A stretch of 64,000 nucleotides of DNA, from assembly GCF_026913205.2 (NCBI RefSeq), contig NZ_CP168151.1, forward strand, positions 310,001 to 374,000, read 5' to 3'. This stretch comes from Lentilactobacillus sp. SPB1-3 (lineage in GTDB: Bacteria; Bacillota; Bacilli; Lactobacillales; Lactobacillaceae). Position 1 is the stretch's first letter. Each line of letters opens with the position of its first letter. The position numbers were made by a program, and so were the translations under genes. Shown here piece after piece: positions 8,043-16,307 of this stretch. The notes beneath the pieces were generated by a model. That model saw only the letters and a program-made list of their open reading frames with translations. It was not told the DNA's origin and did not search any database.

Positions 8043-9146
8043 TTAATTATTAGATGTTGCGCTAGTTGAACTAACGTTAGTGTCAGCATTATCATCGTTT
8101 GAACTTGAAGCGACTTTGGCAGATGATTGGTTTGGTACCGTTACTTCGTCAGTAATATCATTGTCATCTTCACTTGGAGTTACATCAAGGGCTTTTTCAT
8201 AAACCCAGTATTTCTTAGCATTACTGCTCTTTGAGAAGCGGATACGGTACCAAGAATACTTGCCTGAATCTTTACGACCAATATTATCGATATATACTTT
8301 TTTACCAACTTTTGGTTTAACAGATGACCAAGAATAACTCTTCACGTTAGCTCTAGAGTTTTTCACATGATTGTAAAGGCGATATGATTTGTAGTCCTTT
8401 CCAAGTGAAGAAGTGTCGTTAACGGATTTGTAGCTGACCTTGTCATAATTGGTGGCTGCTGTATGAGCATCATCGGTCAAATTGTTATAGTTAGTTTTTA
8501 CTAATTGATAGAATTGAGCAAAAGTGTATGAAGCACCAAAATAAGTCTTACCTGCTGAAGCAAAGTATGCCTTAGGATCAGTATGATCAGTACCACCAAG
8601 GTAGCGAGAAACAGCGTCATGTGACCAAACAGTTCCTTTGCCATCGTAAGCAGCATCGTTTGGTTTTAAACCGTACTGGTGTAATAGGTAAGCAGTGTAA
8701 TAGGCAGAGTTAGCCATCTCCTTGGCAAATGCTGACTTGCTGTGCACACGAACTTGTTCAAACTGCACGAAGCGAGCATTGGCAACAGGACCTGCTCCCC
8801 AAGCTAAGTAATTGGTGTTAGCAATGTTGATAATTCGACTTGAGTCAACAAATGAATGAACGAAAGCGGAATTATAATTACGTTTCATATAAGCGATTTC
8901 GTTATAAATTGTTGAACTAGGGTTGGCGGTTTCATGAACCACAACACCTTCAGGCTTACCACTGTGGCGATAGTTATTTTTTGGAAATCCACCCCAAATG
9001 GCTGAGGTAATCTTTGCGTGCCCAATGTTGTTATTAGCAATATAACTGTTAACGCTTTGAGCGTGGGCTGATTGCGCGCCGGTTGCAATTAATCCTAAGG
9101 CCGCAAATGATAGTGTACAAATGGTTTTTATAATATTCTTTTTCAA
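8043..9146 (-). CDS. Secreted N-acetylmuramoyl-L-alanine amidase with SH3-like wall-binding domain (TTG start)
   Basis: The start is the TTG at 9144-9146, with AAGGAG nine bases upstream. The frame extends to a GTG at 9167, but that would put the ribosome site inside the gene. The 367-residue product has a KKN...signal peptide ending near AHA-QS and an Amidase_2/PGRP-type domain at about residues 45-195. Zinc-ligand candidates are the histidines in VVHETA and in WSHDAVSRYLGGTDHTDP. A C-terminal SH3-like module (around YRLYNHVKN to KYWVYEKAL) and a Ser/Asn/Asp-rich tail follow. It should cut the bond between muramic acid and the stem peptide. No terminator separates it from the proB promoter. 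Confidence 0.9.
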   Translation of the reverse strand: MKKNIIKTICTLSFAALGLIATGAQSAHAQSVNSYIANNNIGHAKITSAIWGGFPKNNYRHSGKPEGVVVHETANPSSTIYNEIAYMKRNYNSAFVHSFVDSSRIINIANTNYLAWGAGPVANARFVQFEQVRVHSKSAFAKEMANSAYYTAYLLHQYGLKPNDAAYDGKGTVWSHDAVSRYLGGTDHTDPKAYFASAGKTYFGASYTFAQFYQLVKTNYNNLTDDAHTAATNYDKVSYKSVNDTSSLGKDYKSYRLYNHVKNSRANVKSYSWSSVKPKVGKKVYIDNIGRKDSGKYSWYRIRFSKSSNAKKYWVYEKALDVTPSEDDNDITDEVTVPNQSSAKVASSSNDDNADTNVSSTSATSNN

Positions 9147-9267
9147 GTTTGAACGCTCCTTGTTCACTATGAATTGTGATGTTTTTAAGTTGTATTTTTT
9201 TATAATTTATAATTCGTTTTAACAGCCAATACTATATATGATTCAGTGACTACTAGCAAGAATAACG

Positions 9268-9307
9268 AAAGCCCATAAAACGCGCGGAAGGGCGTTGTTA
9301 TGGGCTT
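9268..9307 (-). terminator. Probable terminator after the PerR-like gene
   Basis: The stem GCCCATAA (9271-9278) with TTATGGGC (9298-9305), plus inner CGC-rich pairing, is followed on the minus strand by a broken T-run (TTTCGTTATTCTT). Termination is probable but not strong. Confidence 0.55.
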
Positions 9308-9393
9308 AGCTAAGCTAGTTGTCAATCATATTAAGAGTTGTTGACAAACATTATCAAATAATGACAAAGTCATACGATTATTTCTTTATTAGA

Positions 9394-9861
9394 TTAAAGA
9401 TTACTTTCAGAAGCAGCTTGCAGTTTTTGCTGACAATCTGTACATAATCCAGTAACTTCTAGTTGTGTTCCTGTGACCTTAAAACCTGTCTTTTCAGTTG
9501 TTTCTGCACTGACTTTTTTAACGATATCTGCATACTGGTTAGAATAAACATCGACAATTTTTCCACAATTTTCACAAATAGCGTGGTAGTGAGGCGTGCC
9601 AAAAAAGTCGTATCGAACACCGCCATCATCATTAGGTAATTCAATTACTAAACCCTTGTCTACCAATAATTTTAAGGTGTTATAGATGGTTGCTACGCTG
9701 AGGTTTGGTAGTTTAGTATCGATCCCATCGTGAATCATCTCAACAGTAGGGTGGGTATCCACCTTGATTAGATAATCTAAGATGAATTCTCGTTGGGGGG
9801 TAATTCTGACACCAGATTGTTTTAAACTACTTAGTGCTGCCCCCAAAGTTTTGCTTGTCAA
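9394..9861 (-). CDS. perR: Fur family regulator, PerR-like (TTG start)
   Basis: A 155-residue Fur-family repressor with an N-terminal winged helix (NLSVATIYNTLKLL recognition region) and a metal-binding C-terminal half. Structural-zinc CxxC pairs are in CENCG and CTDC. The histidines of HYHAICENC and the aspartates of RYDF and KIVD match the regulatory metal positions of Bacillus PerR, including the Asp that favours PerR over Fur. It is translated from TTG at 9859-9861 behind AGGAGGTGG. A PerR-box-like operator lies 33 bp upstream, so autoregulation is likely. Expected targets are peroxide-defence genes, none of which are in this window. Confidence 0.85.
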   Translation of the reverse strand: MTSKTLGAALSSLKQSGVRITPQREFILDYLIKVDTHPTVEMIHDGIDTKLPNLSVATIYNTLKLLVDKGLVIELPNDDGGVRYDFFGTPHYHAICENCGKIVDVYSNQYADIVKKVSAETTEKTGFKVTGTQLEVTGLCTDCQQKLQAASESNL

Positions 9862-9893
9862 TTAACCACCTCCTAAAAATTATTTATATTATC

Positions 9894-9908
9894 TAATAAT
9901 CATTCTAA
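9894..9908 (-). promoter_or_regulatory. PerR-box-like operator
   Basis: The minus-strand sequence TTAGAATGATTATTA matches the known PerR consensus TTATAATNATTATAA at all but two of the fixed positions. It sits in the AT-rich promoter region of the PerR-like gene. Confidence 0.65.
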
Positions 9909-9934
9909 AATATTTTTTTAAAAACTGCAATTAG

Positions 9935-10465
9935 TTACATATTTAGTTCGAAATTAGCACGTAATTCAGGAGTTAATTCTAATGAATAATCACCATTGCC
10001 GAGTGAAACAAATCCTAATGTCTCAATTGTTTTGACAACCTGTTGATTATCTTTAGCAAGATTTATTTTAACCCGTGTAGAATCAAAATGATCGATAATG
10101 AACTTTACTGTTCGCTGGACAACTTGAAGAAGCAAGGTTTCAGGCTGATGAATTTTGGTAATGAAAGAAATCTGAGCACCTTCATTGGGTTCTTTCAAAT
10201 GAAAAGCTTTAATGATACCTAGAAAATCTCCGGAATTAGAGTCCGTAATGCCCCAAGTCAATTCTTGCTCGCTCATGACTTTTTGCATGGTTTGATTAAC
10301 GTTTTTAACCGTGTCAATTATTGCTTTAGGGCGTTGTACTGTCAGACTAGTTTCAAAGGTGGCTCCCTGATATAAATCAAATATCTGTTTGACAGGAGTT
10401 TGAGTTAACCAATCGAGAGTGTAATTAGCAGTTAAGACGGGATGATATTTTTCGAATTTTGACAT
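9935..10465 (-). CDS. GNAT family acetyltransferase
   Basis: A 176-residue protein with the overall RimJ/RimL-like layout: a central strand region (LTWGITDSNSGDFLGIIKAF) and a C-terminal helix ending in NQQVVKTIETLGFVSLG. Proteins of this type move an acetyl group from acetyl-CoA to an amine on a protein or small molecule. The substrate is not identifiable. The usual Q/RxxGxG/A pyrophosphate loop is poorly preserved, so activity is less certain than family membership. The ATG follows GAAGG. Confidence 0.7.
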   Translation of the reverse strand: MSKFEKYHPVLTANYTLDWLTQTPVKQIFDLYQGATFETSLTVQRPKAIIDTVKNVNQTMQKVMSEQELTWGITDSNSGDFLGIIKAFHLKEPNEGAQISFITKIHQPETLLLQVVQRTVKFIIDHFDSTRVKINLAKDNQQVVKTIETLGFVSLGNGDYSLELTPELRANFELNM

Positions 10466-10493
10466 ATTTTTACCTTCATTTTCAATATAAAAT

Positions 10494-10522
10494 TTTATAT
10501 GCAGTGCTTGTTATGGCATAAT
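10494..10522 (+). promoter_or_regulatory. Possible promoter of the lactonase gene
   Basis: TTTATA (10494-10499) and CATAAT (10517-10522) are 17 bases apart, 33 bp before the start codon. The match is fair, not strong. Confidence 0.45.
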
Positions 10523-10554
10523 GAAAGCGTAGACAATTTAGGAGGCCATGACTA

Positions 10555-11586
10555 ATGATTGAACAATTTTACATTGGAACATATACGCACAAAACAAGCA
10601 AGGGAGTTTATCAATTAGATTTAAATACAACGGATAAGCAAATTGAAAACTTACAATTTGTGGGACCAGCTGGTAATCCAACTTATGTTGCCCCAGCTAA
10701 GAATGGTAAGTTGTATATGGTTGATAAAGAATCTAATGGTGGTGGTGTTCAAATTTTTGATGCTGCTAGCATGTCGTTACCACTTAGTCCAATCGACCAA
10801 GTGATCGATCAAGATACTAATCCAGCTTACATTACCGTTGATGAGAATCGCAATTTAGTATATACCGCCAATTATCATACGGCAGAGATTAGCACTTATG
10901 CAATTCAACCTGATGGATTACTTAAATTAGCTGATCGTGTTACCCATACTGGTCAAGTTGGTCCAAAGGAAGAACAGGCTGATGGACCACATCCTCATTT
11001 TATGGACTTGACTCCAGATAATCGGGTCGTAGTTTGTGATCTAGGATTAGATCGTGTGTTTGTATATGATGTTGATGGCCAAGGAACCTTGTCAAAAGTT
11101 AGTGAGTTAGCACTTGAACCTGGATTTGGTCCTCGCCATATTGTCTTTGCCCACGATACTGATACTGCATACTTAGTGGGTGAGCTTAGCAGCAAGCTAG
11201 CTGTGTTGCATTATAATCGTGATGCCGGTGAATTTACAATTAGTAAAATCGTGAAGACCATCCCTGATGACTGGACCGCTCATAACGGAGCTGCCGCAAT
11301 CAGAATTTCTGATGATGACAAATACGTCTATGTTTCAAACCGTGGCCACAATTCTTTGGCAGTGTTTGAAGTTAGTGAAAATGATGCTAAATTAATTCAG
11401 TTGATCAGTTCTGAAGGTGATTTTCCTCGTGATTTCAACTTAAATCAAGACCAATCATTCTTAATCTTAGTTAACCAAAATACTGATAACGCCACTCTGT
11501 ATTCTCGCGATGCTGATACTGGTAAATTAACGATGATTCAAAAGGACTTCCAAGTACCAGAAGGGGTTTGTGTTCGTCCCGAGTAA
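10555..11586 (+). CDS. Lactonase family protein (6-phosphogluconolactonase type)
   Basis: A 343-residue seven-bladed beta-propeller protein. Family marks are FYIGTYTHKTSKGVY at the start, DGPHPHFMDLTPDN in the middle, GFGPRHIVF, and EGDFPRDFN. Members such as YbhE hydrolyse 6-phosphogluconolactone in the pentose phosphate or phosphoketolase route, which suits a lactic acid bacterium, though many homologues are untested. The start is the ATG at 10555; the ATG at 10548 runs into a stop after four codons. GGAGG lies nine bases upstream. It is monocistronic. Confidence 0.88.
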   Translation: MIEQFYIGTYTHKTSKGVYQLDLNTTDKQIENLQFVGPAGNPTYVAPAKNGKLYMVDKESNGGGVQIFDAASMSLPLSPIDQVIDQDTNPAYITVDENRNLVYTANYHTAEISTYAIQPDGLLKLADRVTHTGQVGPKEEQADGPHPHFMDLTPDNRVVVCDLGLDRVFVYDVDGQGTLSKVSELALEPGFGPRHIVFAHDTDTAYLVGELSSKLAVLHYNRDAGEFTISKIVKTIPDDWTAHNGAAAIRISDDDKYVYVSNRGHNSLAVFEVSENDAKLIQLISSEGDFPRDFNLNQDQSFLILVNQNTDNATLYSRDADTGKLTMIQKDFQVPEGVCVRPE

Positions 11587-11595
11587 TCATTAAAC

Positions 11596-11641
11596 AAAAA
11601 AGCATTCTGATAAGCGTAATTAAACTTATCGGAATGCTTTT
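11596..11641. terminator. Bidirectional terminator
   Basis: A stem of about 17 bp (AAAAAGCATTC...TAAG with CTTATCGGAATGCTTTT) is flanked by A and T runs. It serves the lactonase gene and the convergent FAH-family gene; its right arm touches the latter's stop codon. Confidence 0.85.
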
Positions 11642-12491
11642 AATTTACCTTCGTGGTAATCGAACCTAAGGTTTCAATACTACTTTCAACAACATCACCA
11701 GGATGTAGGAATATCTGTGGATCTCTACCAACACCAGTTCCACTTGGGGTACCAGTGAAGATTAGATCTCCAGGATACAATTCGATTGTTGAAGATATAT
11801 AAGAAACTAATGTTTGAAAGTCAAAAATCATTTGCCCAATCGGTGCATCTTGCATGACCCTATCGTTAACTTTCGTTGTGATTCGTTGCGACTCTAAGTC
11901 GCTGATCGAACCAATTGTCGTAATATATGGTCCGACTGGTGAATAATTTTCCCCAGACTTAGCAAGTGTGAACTGGGTGTTAGCACCATTTATCTTTTGT
12001 AGTTCGCGATCAGATAAATCTTGGCCAACCATGAAGCCAGCAATGGCATCTTCGACGTTTTCACGGGGAATGTTTCGTCCACCGCTACCGATAACCACGA
12101 CTAGCTCTGATTCCCAATCAACAGTATCACTATTTATCGTAATCTGATTGTTTGGACCAGCTAATGAACTGACAAATTTATTAAAAACATTCGGCTGCTT
12201 TGGTAGACTTGTGTCCATTTCTTTGAGATGATCACGATAATTAAAACCAATTGCCGGTAACTGGCGAGAATTTTTAATCGGTTGTTCCAGTTTTTCAGGT
12301 GCTAATAACCGAGCATTATCATTGTTTAGCACATCTGCATCAGTGAGATTTACTAAAAATGTTTCTTGAAAATCTACCCAATTTGCAAGTATTTCATCAA
12401 GATCTTTATAAGTTTCCAGGTTCGTTCCCCAGAGCTGGTCATTATGCACAGTGATTAGGACTGGTTTACCTTCGTACATTCCAATTCTCAT
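11640..12491 (-). CDS. Fumarylacetoacetate hydrolase family protein
   Basis: A 283-residue protein with an N-terminal cap of about 80 residues and then the FAH catalytic fold. It shows GFNYRDHLKEM, the metal-binding acidic residues in DWESELVVVIG, VGQDLSDRELQ, and the closing FTGTPSGTGVG. Family members hydrolyse or decarboxylate 2-oxo acids such as acylpyruvates with Mg or Mn. The substrate here is unknown. The ATG follows GGGGGAG. There is no clear operon partner; the helicase upstream ends 74 bp away. Confidence 0.88.
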   Translation of the reverse strand: MRIGMYEGKPVLITVHNDQLWGTNLETYKDLDEILANWVDFQETFLVNLTDADVLNNDNARLLAPEKLEQPIKNSRQLPAIGFNYRDHLKEMDTSLPKQPNVFNKFVSSLAGPNNQITINSDTVDWESELVVVIGSGGRNIPRENVEDAIAGFMVGQDLSDRELQKINGANTQFTLAKSGENYSPVGPYITTIGSISDLESQRITTKVNDRVMQDAPIGQMIFDFQTLVSYISSTIELYPGDLIFTGTPSGTGVGRDPQIFLHPGDVVESSIETLGSITTKVN

Positions 12492-12565
12492 AAAACTCCC
12501 CCTTAATAATTCACGGTTAAACCAGTGTGAATATTTATATTATACAATCAAAAGGACACTGTATA

Positions 12566-14920
12566 TCATTTATTAGCCCAGAAATTTTGAATCGTGTTTT
12601 TCAGCTGATCAGTATCATTCACTATTTTAGGTTGTGACCAGTGGTTAGGAAAAATTTGCCGGTACCGGTTCTGACTAAATCGTTGATCCATTAAGACAAT
12701 GATACCTTCATCAGTTTGAGTACGAATCAAGCGACCAGCAGCTTGCGTGACGTTATTAAATCCGGGCAGTTGATAAGCATACATAAATCCGCGATGATGG
12801 TCACTATCATAGTATTCTTTGACCAAATCTGATTCTTCGTTGATCATTGGTAGGCCAACACCGATAATGGCGACGCCGATTAATTGCTCATGCTTTAAGT
12901 CGATACCTTCTGAAAAGATTCCGCCAAGGACAGCGAATCCCAACGTGGTTTGATGGTCCACTGTCCGAAAGTGATCTAGAAAAGCAGTTCGCTGATCGTG
13001 ATCCATGTTTGAACTTTGAATCTTTACAGTTACGTCGGGATTAGCGGCTATGAAGGCTTCGGCGACTTGATTCATAAATGTCATTGAAGGGAAAAAAGCC
13101 ATATAATGGCCAGGTTTGCCAGCAATCATGGCACTTAGTCCTTCGCAAATGTTAGGGATGTTATTTAATCGTTGATTGTAAGTCGTATTGATACCATTAT
13201 GAATAATTAAATTAAAATTCTCTCGTGGAAATGATGATCCGGCTGCGTATTGAATGCTATCAGATTCATCACCTAAAACCCGGCGATAATATGTTAAAGG
13301 ACTTAAGGTCGCGGAAAATAGGATGGCTGCGCGACCGAGACTAAGACTTTCGGCGATTTGTTGAGCGGGATCAATACAAAACTGTCGGAATAGTACGTCA
13401 TCGTCAACCAAGATAATTCTGGTCCGATAGGTATCGTCGTAGTACTGCGATATTAGATTGTATGTACGACAACTTAAATAGTAGGCGACTACTTCATCAA
13501 CGGTATCGCTTGGTTGTTGTTTGGCTAGCCAGTCATGAATCGTGTCGATTAACTTACTGACTTTGCTATTAAAGTTGATCAAGGGTTCGACCTGAGAATA
13601 ATTATCCTGATTTTGTTCGCGTGATTCCTTGCTGTAACGCATGAATGCCCGCTTTAAAGACTGAAATTTTTTGATGAGATTATCGTTGGCTTCTGCATCG
13701 CTCTTTAAGTGCTCAATTATTTGAGCAATCGGACTCATACTTAATGTTGCAGAATACATTTCTCGCGCTCGTGATACTAGATTATGAGCTTCGTCGACCA
13801 AGAAACAGTTGGTGTCATCTGGCACCGAGAAGAATCTTTGCAAGTGGACTTGGGGATCGAACAGATAGTTGTAATCGCAGATGATCACGTCGCAAAATAA
13901 GCTGACGTCTAGAGAAAATTCAAATGGATCAACTTGGTGTTTGTTAGCATATTTTTGAATAACGTGTTTAGTAATTTGATCTTCATTATTAATGATATCC
14001 AAGATTGCTGGTTTAATACGATCATAATAACCAATCATATAAGGGTTCTGGTCGGCCGGAATGTCTTGTTCTTCTGGAAAAATAATTTGGTCACGGGCAG
14101 TCAGTGTGATACTTTTGACCGTCAAACCTTTACTGGTTAATAAATCAATTGCTTCTTCACACACTTTGCGGGTACTTTGTTTAGCAGTTAAGTAAAAAAT
14201 GCGGTTGATTAACTTTTCACCCATGGATTTGATAGCCGGGAAAAGAGTTGAGATGGTTTTTCCGGTACCAGTTGGGGCCTCAAGAAATAAATGTTTTTTA
14301 TTTACAATGGTTTTATAAACTACTTTTGAAATATCGTATTGGCCGGGTCGATAGTCTGGAAATGGAAATTGTAAAGATTTAGCCGAAGCAATCCGGCTCT
14401 TGTCTAGATCATGCCGTAATTTAAGCCATTTTTTATATTCAGTAATTAGATTATTGAAAAATTCTGTGGCTTCAGCGATACTATAATCGATTTTACTAGC
14501 AGTAATTTTTTCATCTGGAGTTTGGACATAAGTAAGTTGAAGCGTCACATGTTTTAAATTTTCTGAAGTCATTAAAATATAGCCATAGACTTTGGCTTGT
14601 GCCCAGTAAAGGTCTAAAGTGTTATCGTTTAGTTCAGAGAATATAACGTCGGATGTTTTAATTTCCTCGATGAGAACTTCATTAGATAATCGGTTGATTC
14701 CATCCGCTCTACCAGAAACCTCAAAGTTAGTGCCTAAGTATTCGAAATCAGTTTTGAGAGAGACCTCTGATTCATAAGTCACTGGTCGGGACTTTTGGAT
14801 TTTTCGGTGGATTCGGCTACCGGCAGCCATTGAATTATCACTGGAACTGGTCGGCACTAGGTCGCCACGCTTTAAGATGAATTCAATTAACGTTCGAATG
14901 CCGATTTGAATGCTGTTCAT
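12566..14920 (-). CDS. ATP-dependent helicase (DEAD2/DinG-like) with N-terminal PD-(D/E)xK nuclease domain
   Basis: This 784-residue fusion protein starts at the ATG at 14918-14920, directly behind GGGAGG; an ATG eight codons earlier would lie upstream of that site. The N-terminus carries a RecB/Cas4-like nuclease core (SGRADGI, then IEEIKTS). The XPD-like helicase follows: Walker A TGTGKT ending at residue 222, DEAH at 376-379, and a C-terminal motor with AAGRLIRT. The four cysteines that hold the 4Fe-4S cluster in most relatives are absent: NPY at 292-294 replaces CPY, and VDPFE (Asp331) replaces VCPFE. Family role is DNA unwinding in repair. Confidence 0.9.
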   Translation of the reverse strand: MNSIQIGIRTLIEFILKRGDLVPTSSSDNSMAAGSRIHRKIQKSRPVTYESEVSLKTDFEYLGTNFEVSGRADGINRLSNEVLIEEIKTSDVIFSELNDNTLDLYWAQAKVYGYILMTSENLKHVTLQLTYVQTPDEKITASKIDYSIAEATEFFNNLITEYKKWLKLRHDLDKSRIASAKSLQFPFPDYRPGQYDISKVVYKTIVNKKHLFLEAPTGTGKTISTLFPAIKSMGEKLINRIFYLTAKQSTRKVCEEAIDLLTSKGLTVKSITLTARDQIIFPEEQDIPADQNPYMIGYYDRIKPAILDIINNEDQITKHVIQKYANKHQVDPFEFSLDVSLFCDVIICDYNYLFDPQVHLQRFFSVPDDTNCFLVDEAHNLVSRAREMYSATLSMSPIAQIIEHLKSDAEANDNLIKKFQSLKRAFMRYSKESREQNQDNYSQVEPLINFNSKVSKLIDTIHDWLAKQQPSDTVDEVVAYYLSCRTYNLISQYYDDTYRTRIILVDDDVLFRQFCIDPAQQIAESLSLGRAAILFSATLSPLTYYRRVLGDESDSIQYAAGSSFPRENFNLIIHNGINTTYNQRLNNIPNICEGLSAMIAGKPGHYMAFFPSMTFMNQVAEAFIAANPDVTVKIQSSNMDHDQRTAFLDHFRTVDHQTTLGFAVLGGIFSEGIDLKHEQLIGVAIIGVGLPMINEESDLVKEYYDSDHHRGFMYAYQLPGFNNVTQAAGRLIRTQTDEGIIVLMDQRFSQNRYRQIFPNHWSQPKIVNDTDQLKNTIQNFWANK

Positions 14921-15047
14921 ATTATCCTCCCAAAAATTAGTCAATATTCATTATACTGTAGAGAGGTAATACTAAACATATTTTTTAATTGTTTTGAAAT
15001 GCTTCGACATTTTCCATTACCAATTAGTTATCAAAGATGAATAGGAC

Positions 15048-15272
15048 GTGTTAACGATTATTAATGAATCAAAATTAGCAGCCGTCGTGGATGTTTATGC
15101 CCGATATAACGTTGCTATTGAAACAGAGGGTATGAAAATTACCAGCATTAATCATCATGAGGTGGATTTTGATGCTGCCACATATATGCAGGATCAGTTG
15201 ATTGAATTGATTGCTAAAGTACTTGCGCATCAGTTGATCAAAGAGGTTTTTGATCAAGAATATGGTAACTAA
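15048..15272 (+). CDS. Small unknown protein (GTG start)
   Basis: A 74-residue frame starting with GTG, between the minus-strand helicase and dapF and closed by a terminator. The product is amphipathic and acidic (AAVVDVYARYNVAIETEGMKI near the start, helix DQLIELIAKVLAHQLIKEVF at the end) with no recognisable domain. The ribosome site is poor (AGGAC close to the start). Support is the terminator right after the stop and a plausible promoter (TTCGAC, 17 bases, AGTTAT) upstream. It could be non-coding. Confidence 0.5.
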   Translation: MLTIINESKLAAVVDVYARYNVAIETEGMKITSINHHEVDFDAATYMQDQLIELIAKVLAHQLIKEVFDQEYGN

Positions 15273-15273
15273 A

Positions 15274-15315
15274 AAAACTGCTACTCCCCATTTTATGAGG
15301 AATAGCAGTTTTTAT
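15274..15315. terminator. Bidirectional terminator between the small gene and dapF
   Basis: The stem AAAACTGCTACTCC with GGAATAGCAGTTTT (one G-T pair) is flanked by A-rich and T-rich runs and stands between convergent genes. Confidence 0.85.
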
Positions 15316-15329
15316 TATTCAATAATAGT

Positions 15330-16307
15330 TTAGATGGTGGCAACAAAAGCCTCATAGGCTGACTGTTCACCAGTTTCTGCTGGTTGAGCGCTAGTTAATT
15401 GATTATTGTGAAGGTCATTTTCGTCAATTGTAACGGTGTGCGTTACTGTCGCATTGCCTATCAAATCGATAGAGTAATTACTATCCGAAAGTTGATGAAC
15501 ACGGGTTTTGACCATCCCACCAGGATTTGTAACCGTGATTTCTTGTTCAAAGTTCGCCATATCTGGGTGATTCAAACAGAATGCCAAACTAGTTGCGGAC
15601 ATTCCAGTTCCACAGGCATTTGTGAACCCAACACCCCGTTCAAATGTTCTAACGAACAACGAATTGTGATCAATAATCCTAGCATAACTGACGTTGACTC
15701 CGTCATAAAAATATTGATTTTCAGAATTCAACTCCGAGCCAATCTTGCTTAGCGAATCAGAATCCATGACATCTTCAGAAACGAAACTGATTAAGTGTGG
15801 ATTTGGCACTGCAATGGCAGTGAATTTTAGAGTATCGTCAAATTCCGGCACGGTTTGATCAATCAAAGTATCGGTATTTAGATTACTAAAAGGTAATGAT
15901 TCTCTGTTGAATGAGACCGGAGAAATTTCCACACTAAAAGTTGGAACGCCATCGGCAAAATTGTTTTCTTGGCTGACATGTAGATCAGCGTCTTGAGTCT
16001 CAACTTTAAATTTAGTCTGGCCGAACTTTTCGGATAAGTATCGACTGACAGTTCGCAAACCGTTACCACACATTGATGCAATACTTCCGTCAGTATTGAT
16101 AACTTGCATACTTCCGAGGCATTCTTCGTGATTGCTTCGGTCAACCACAAGTAATCCATCAGCACCGCCTAATAATCCTTGCTGATCATCGGTAATGTGG
16201 CGTGCAAAATCAATTAATTCAGTTTGTCTTAATGGCTGGTTTAATTCAGTCTGGTCCAATAAGAAAAACGTATTCATTGAGCCATGTACTTTTTGTAATT
16301 GAGTCAT
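15330..16307 (-). CDS. dapF: Diaminopimelate epimerase
   Basis: A 325-residue enzyme that converts L,L- to meso-diaminopimelate. The catalytic cysteine pair is visible as Cys80 in CGNGLR and Cys232 in ACGTGMSA. It is longer than the usual 270-280 residues, partly through a C-terminal tail of about 35 residues after the fold (TVTIDENDL onward). The ATG overlaps the lysC stop by four bases (ATGA), so the two are translationally coupled, giving a lysC-dapF unit divergent from the rest of the pathway. Confidence 0.95.
   Translation of the reverse strand: MTQLQKVHGSMNTFFLLDQTELNQPLRQTELIDFARHITDDQQGLLGGADGLLVVDRSNHEECLGSMQVINTDGSIASMCGNGLRTVSRYLSEKFGQTKFKVETQDADLHVSQENNFADGVPTFSVEISPVSFNRESLPFSNLNTDTLIDQTVPEFDDTLKFTAIAVPNPHLISFVSEDVMDSDSLSKIGSELNSENQYFYDGVNVSYARIIDHNSLFVRTFERGVGFTNACGTGMSATSLAFCLNHPDMANFEQEITVTNPGGMVKTRVHQLSDSNYSIDLIGNATVTHTVTIDENDLHNNQLTSAQPAETGEQSAYEAFVATI

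Noticed and set aside
15399-15752. 117-codon plus-strand open frame inside dapF
   Set aside because: It overlaps a well-supported gene on the other strand and shows no coding signals.
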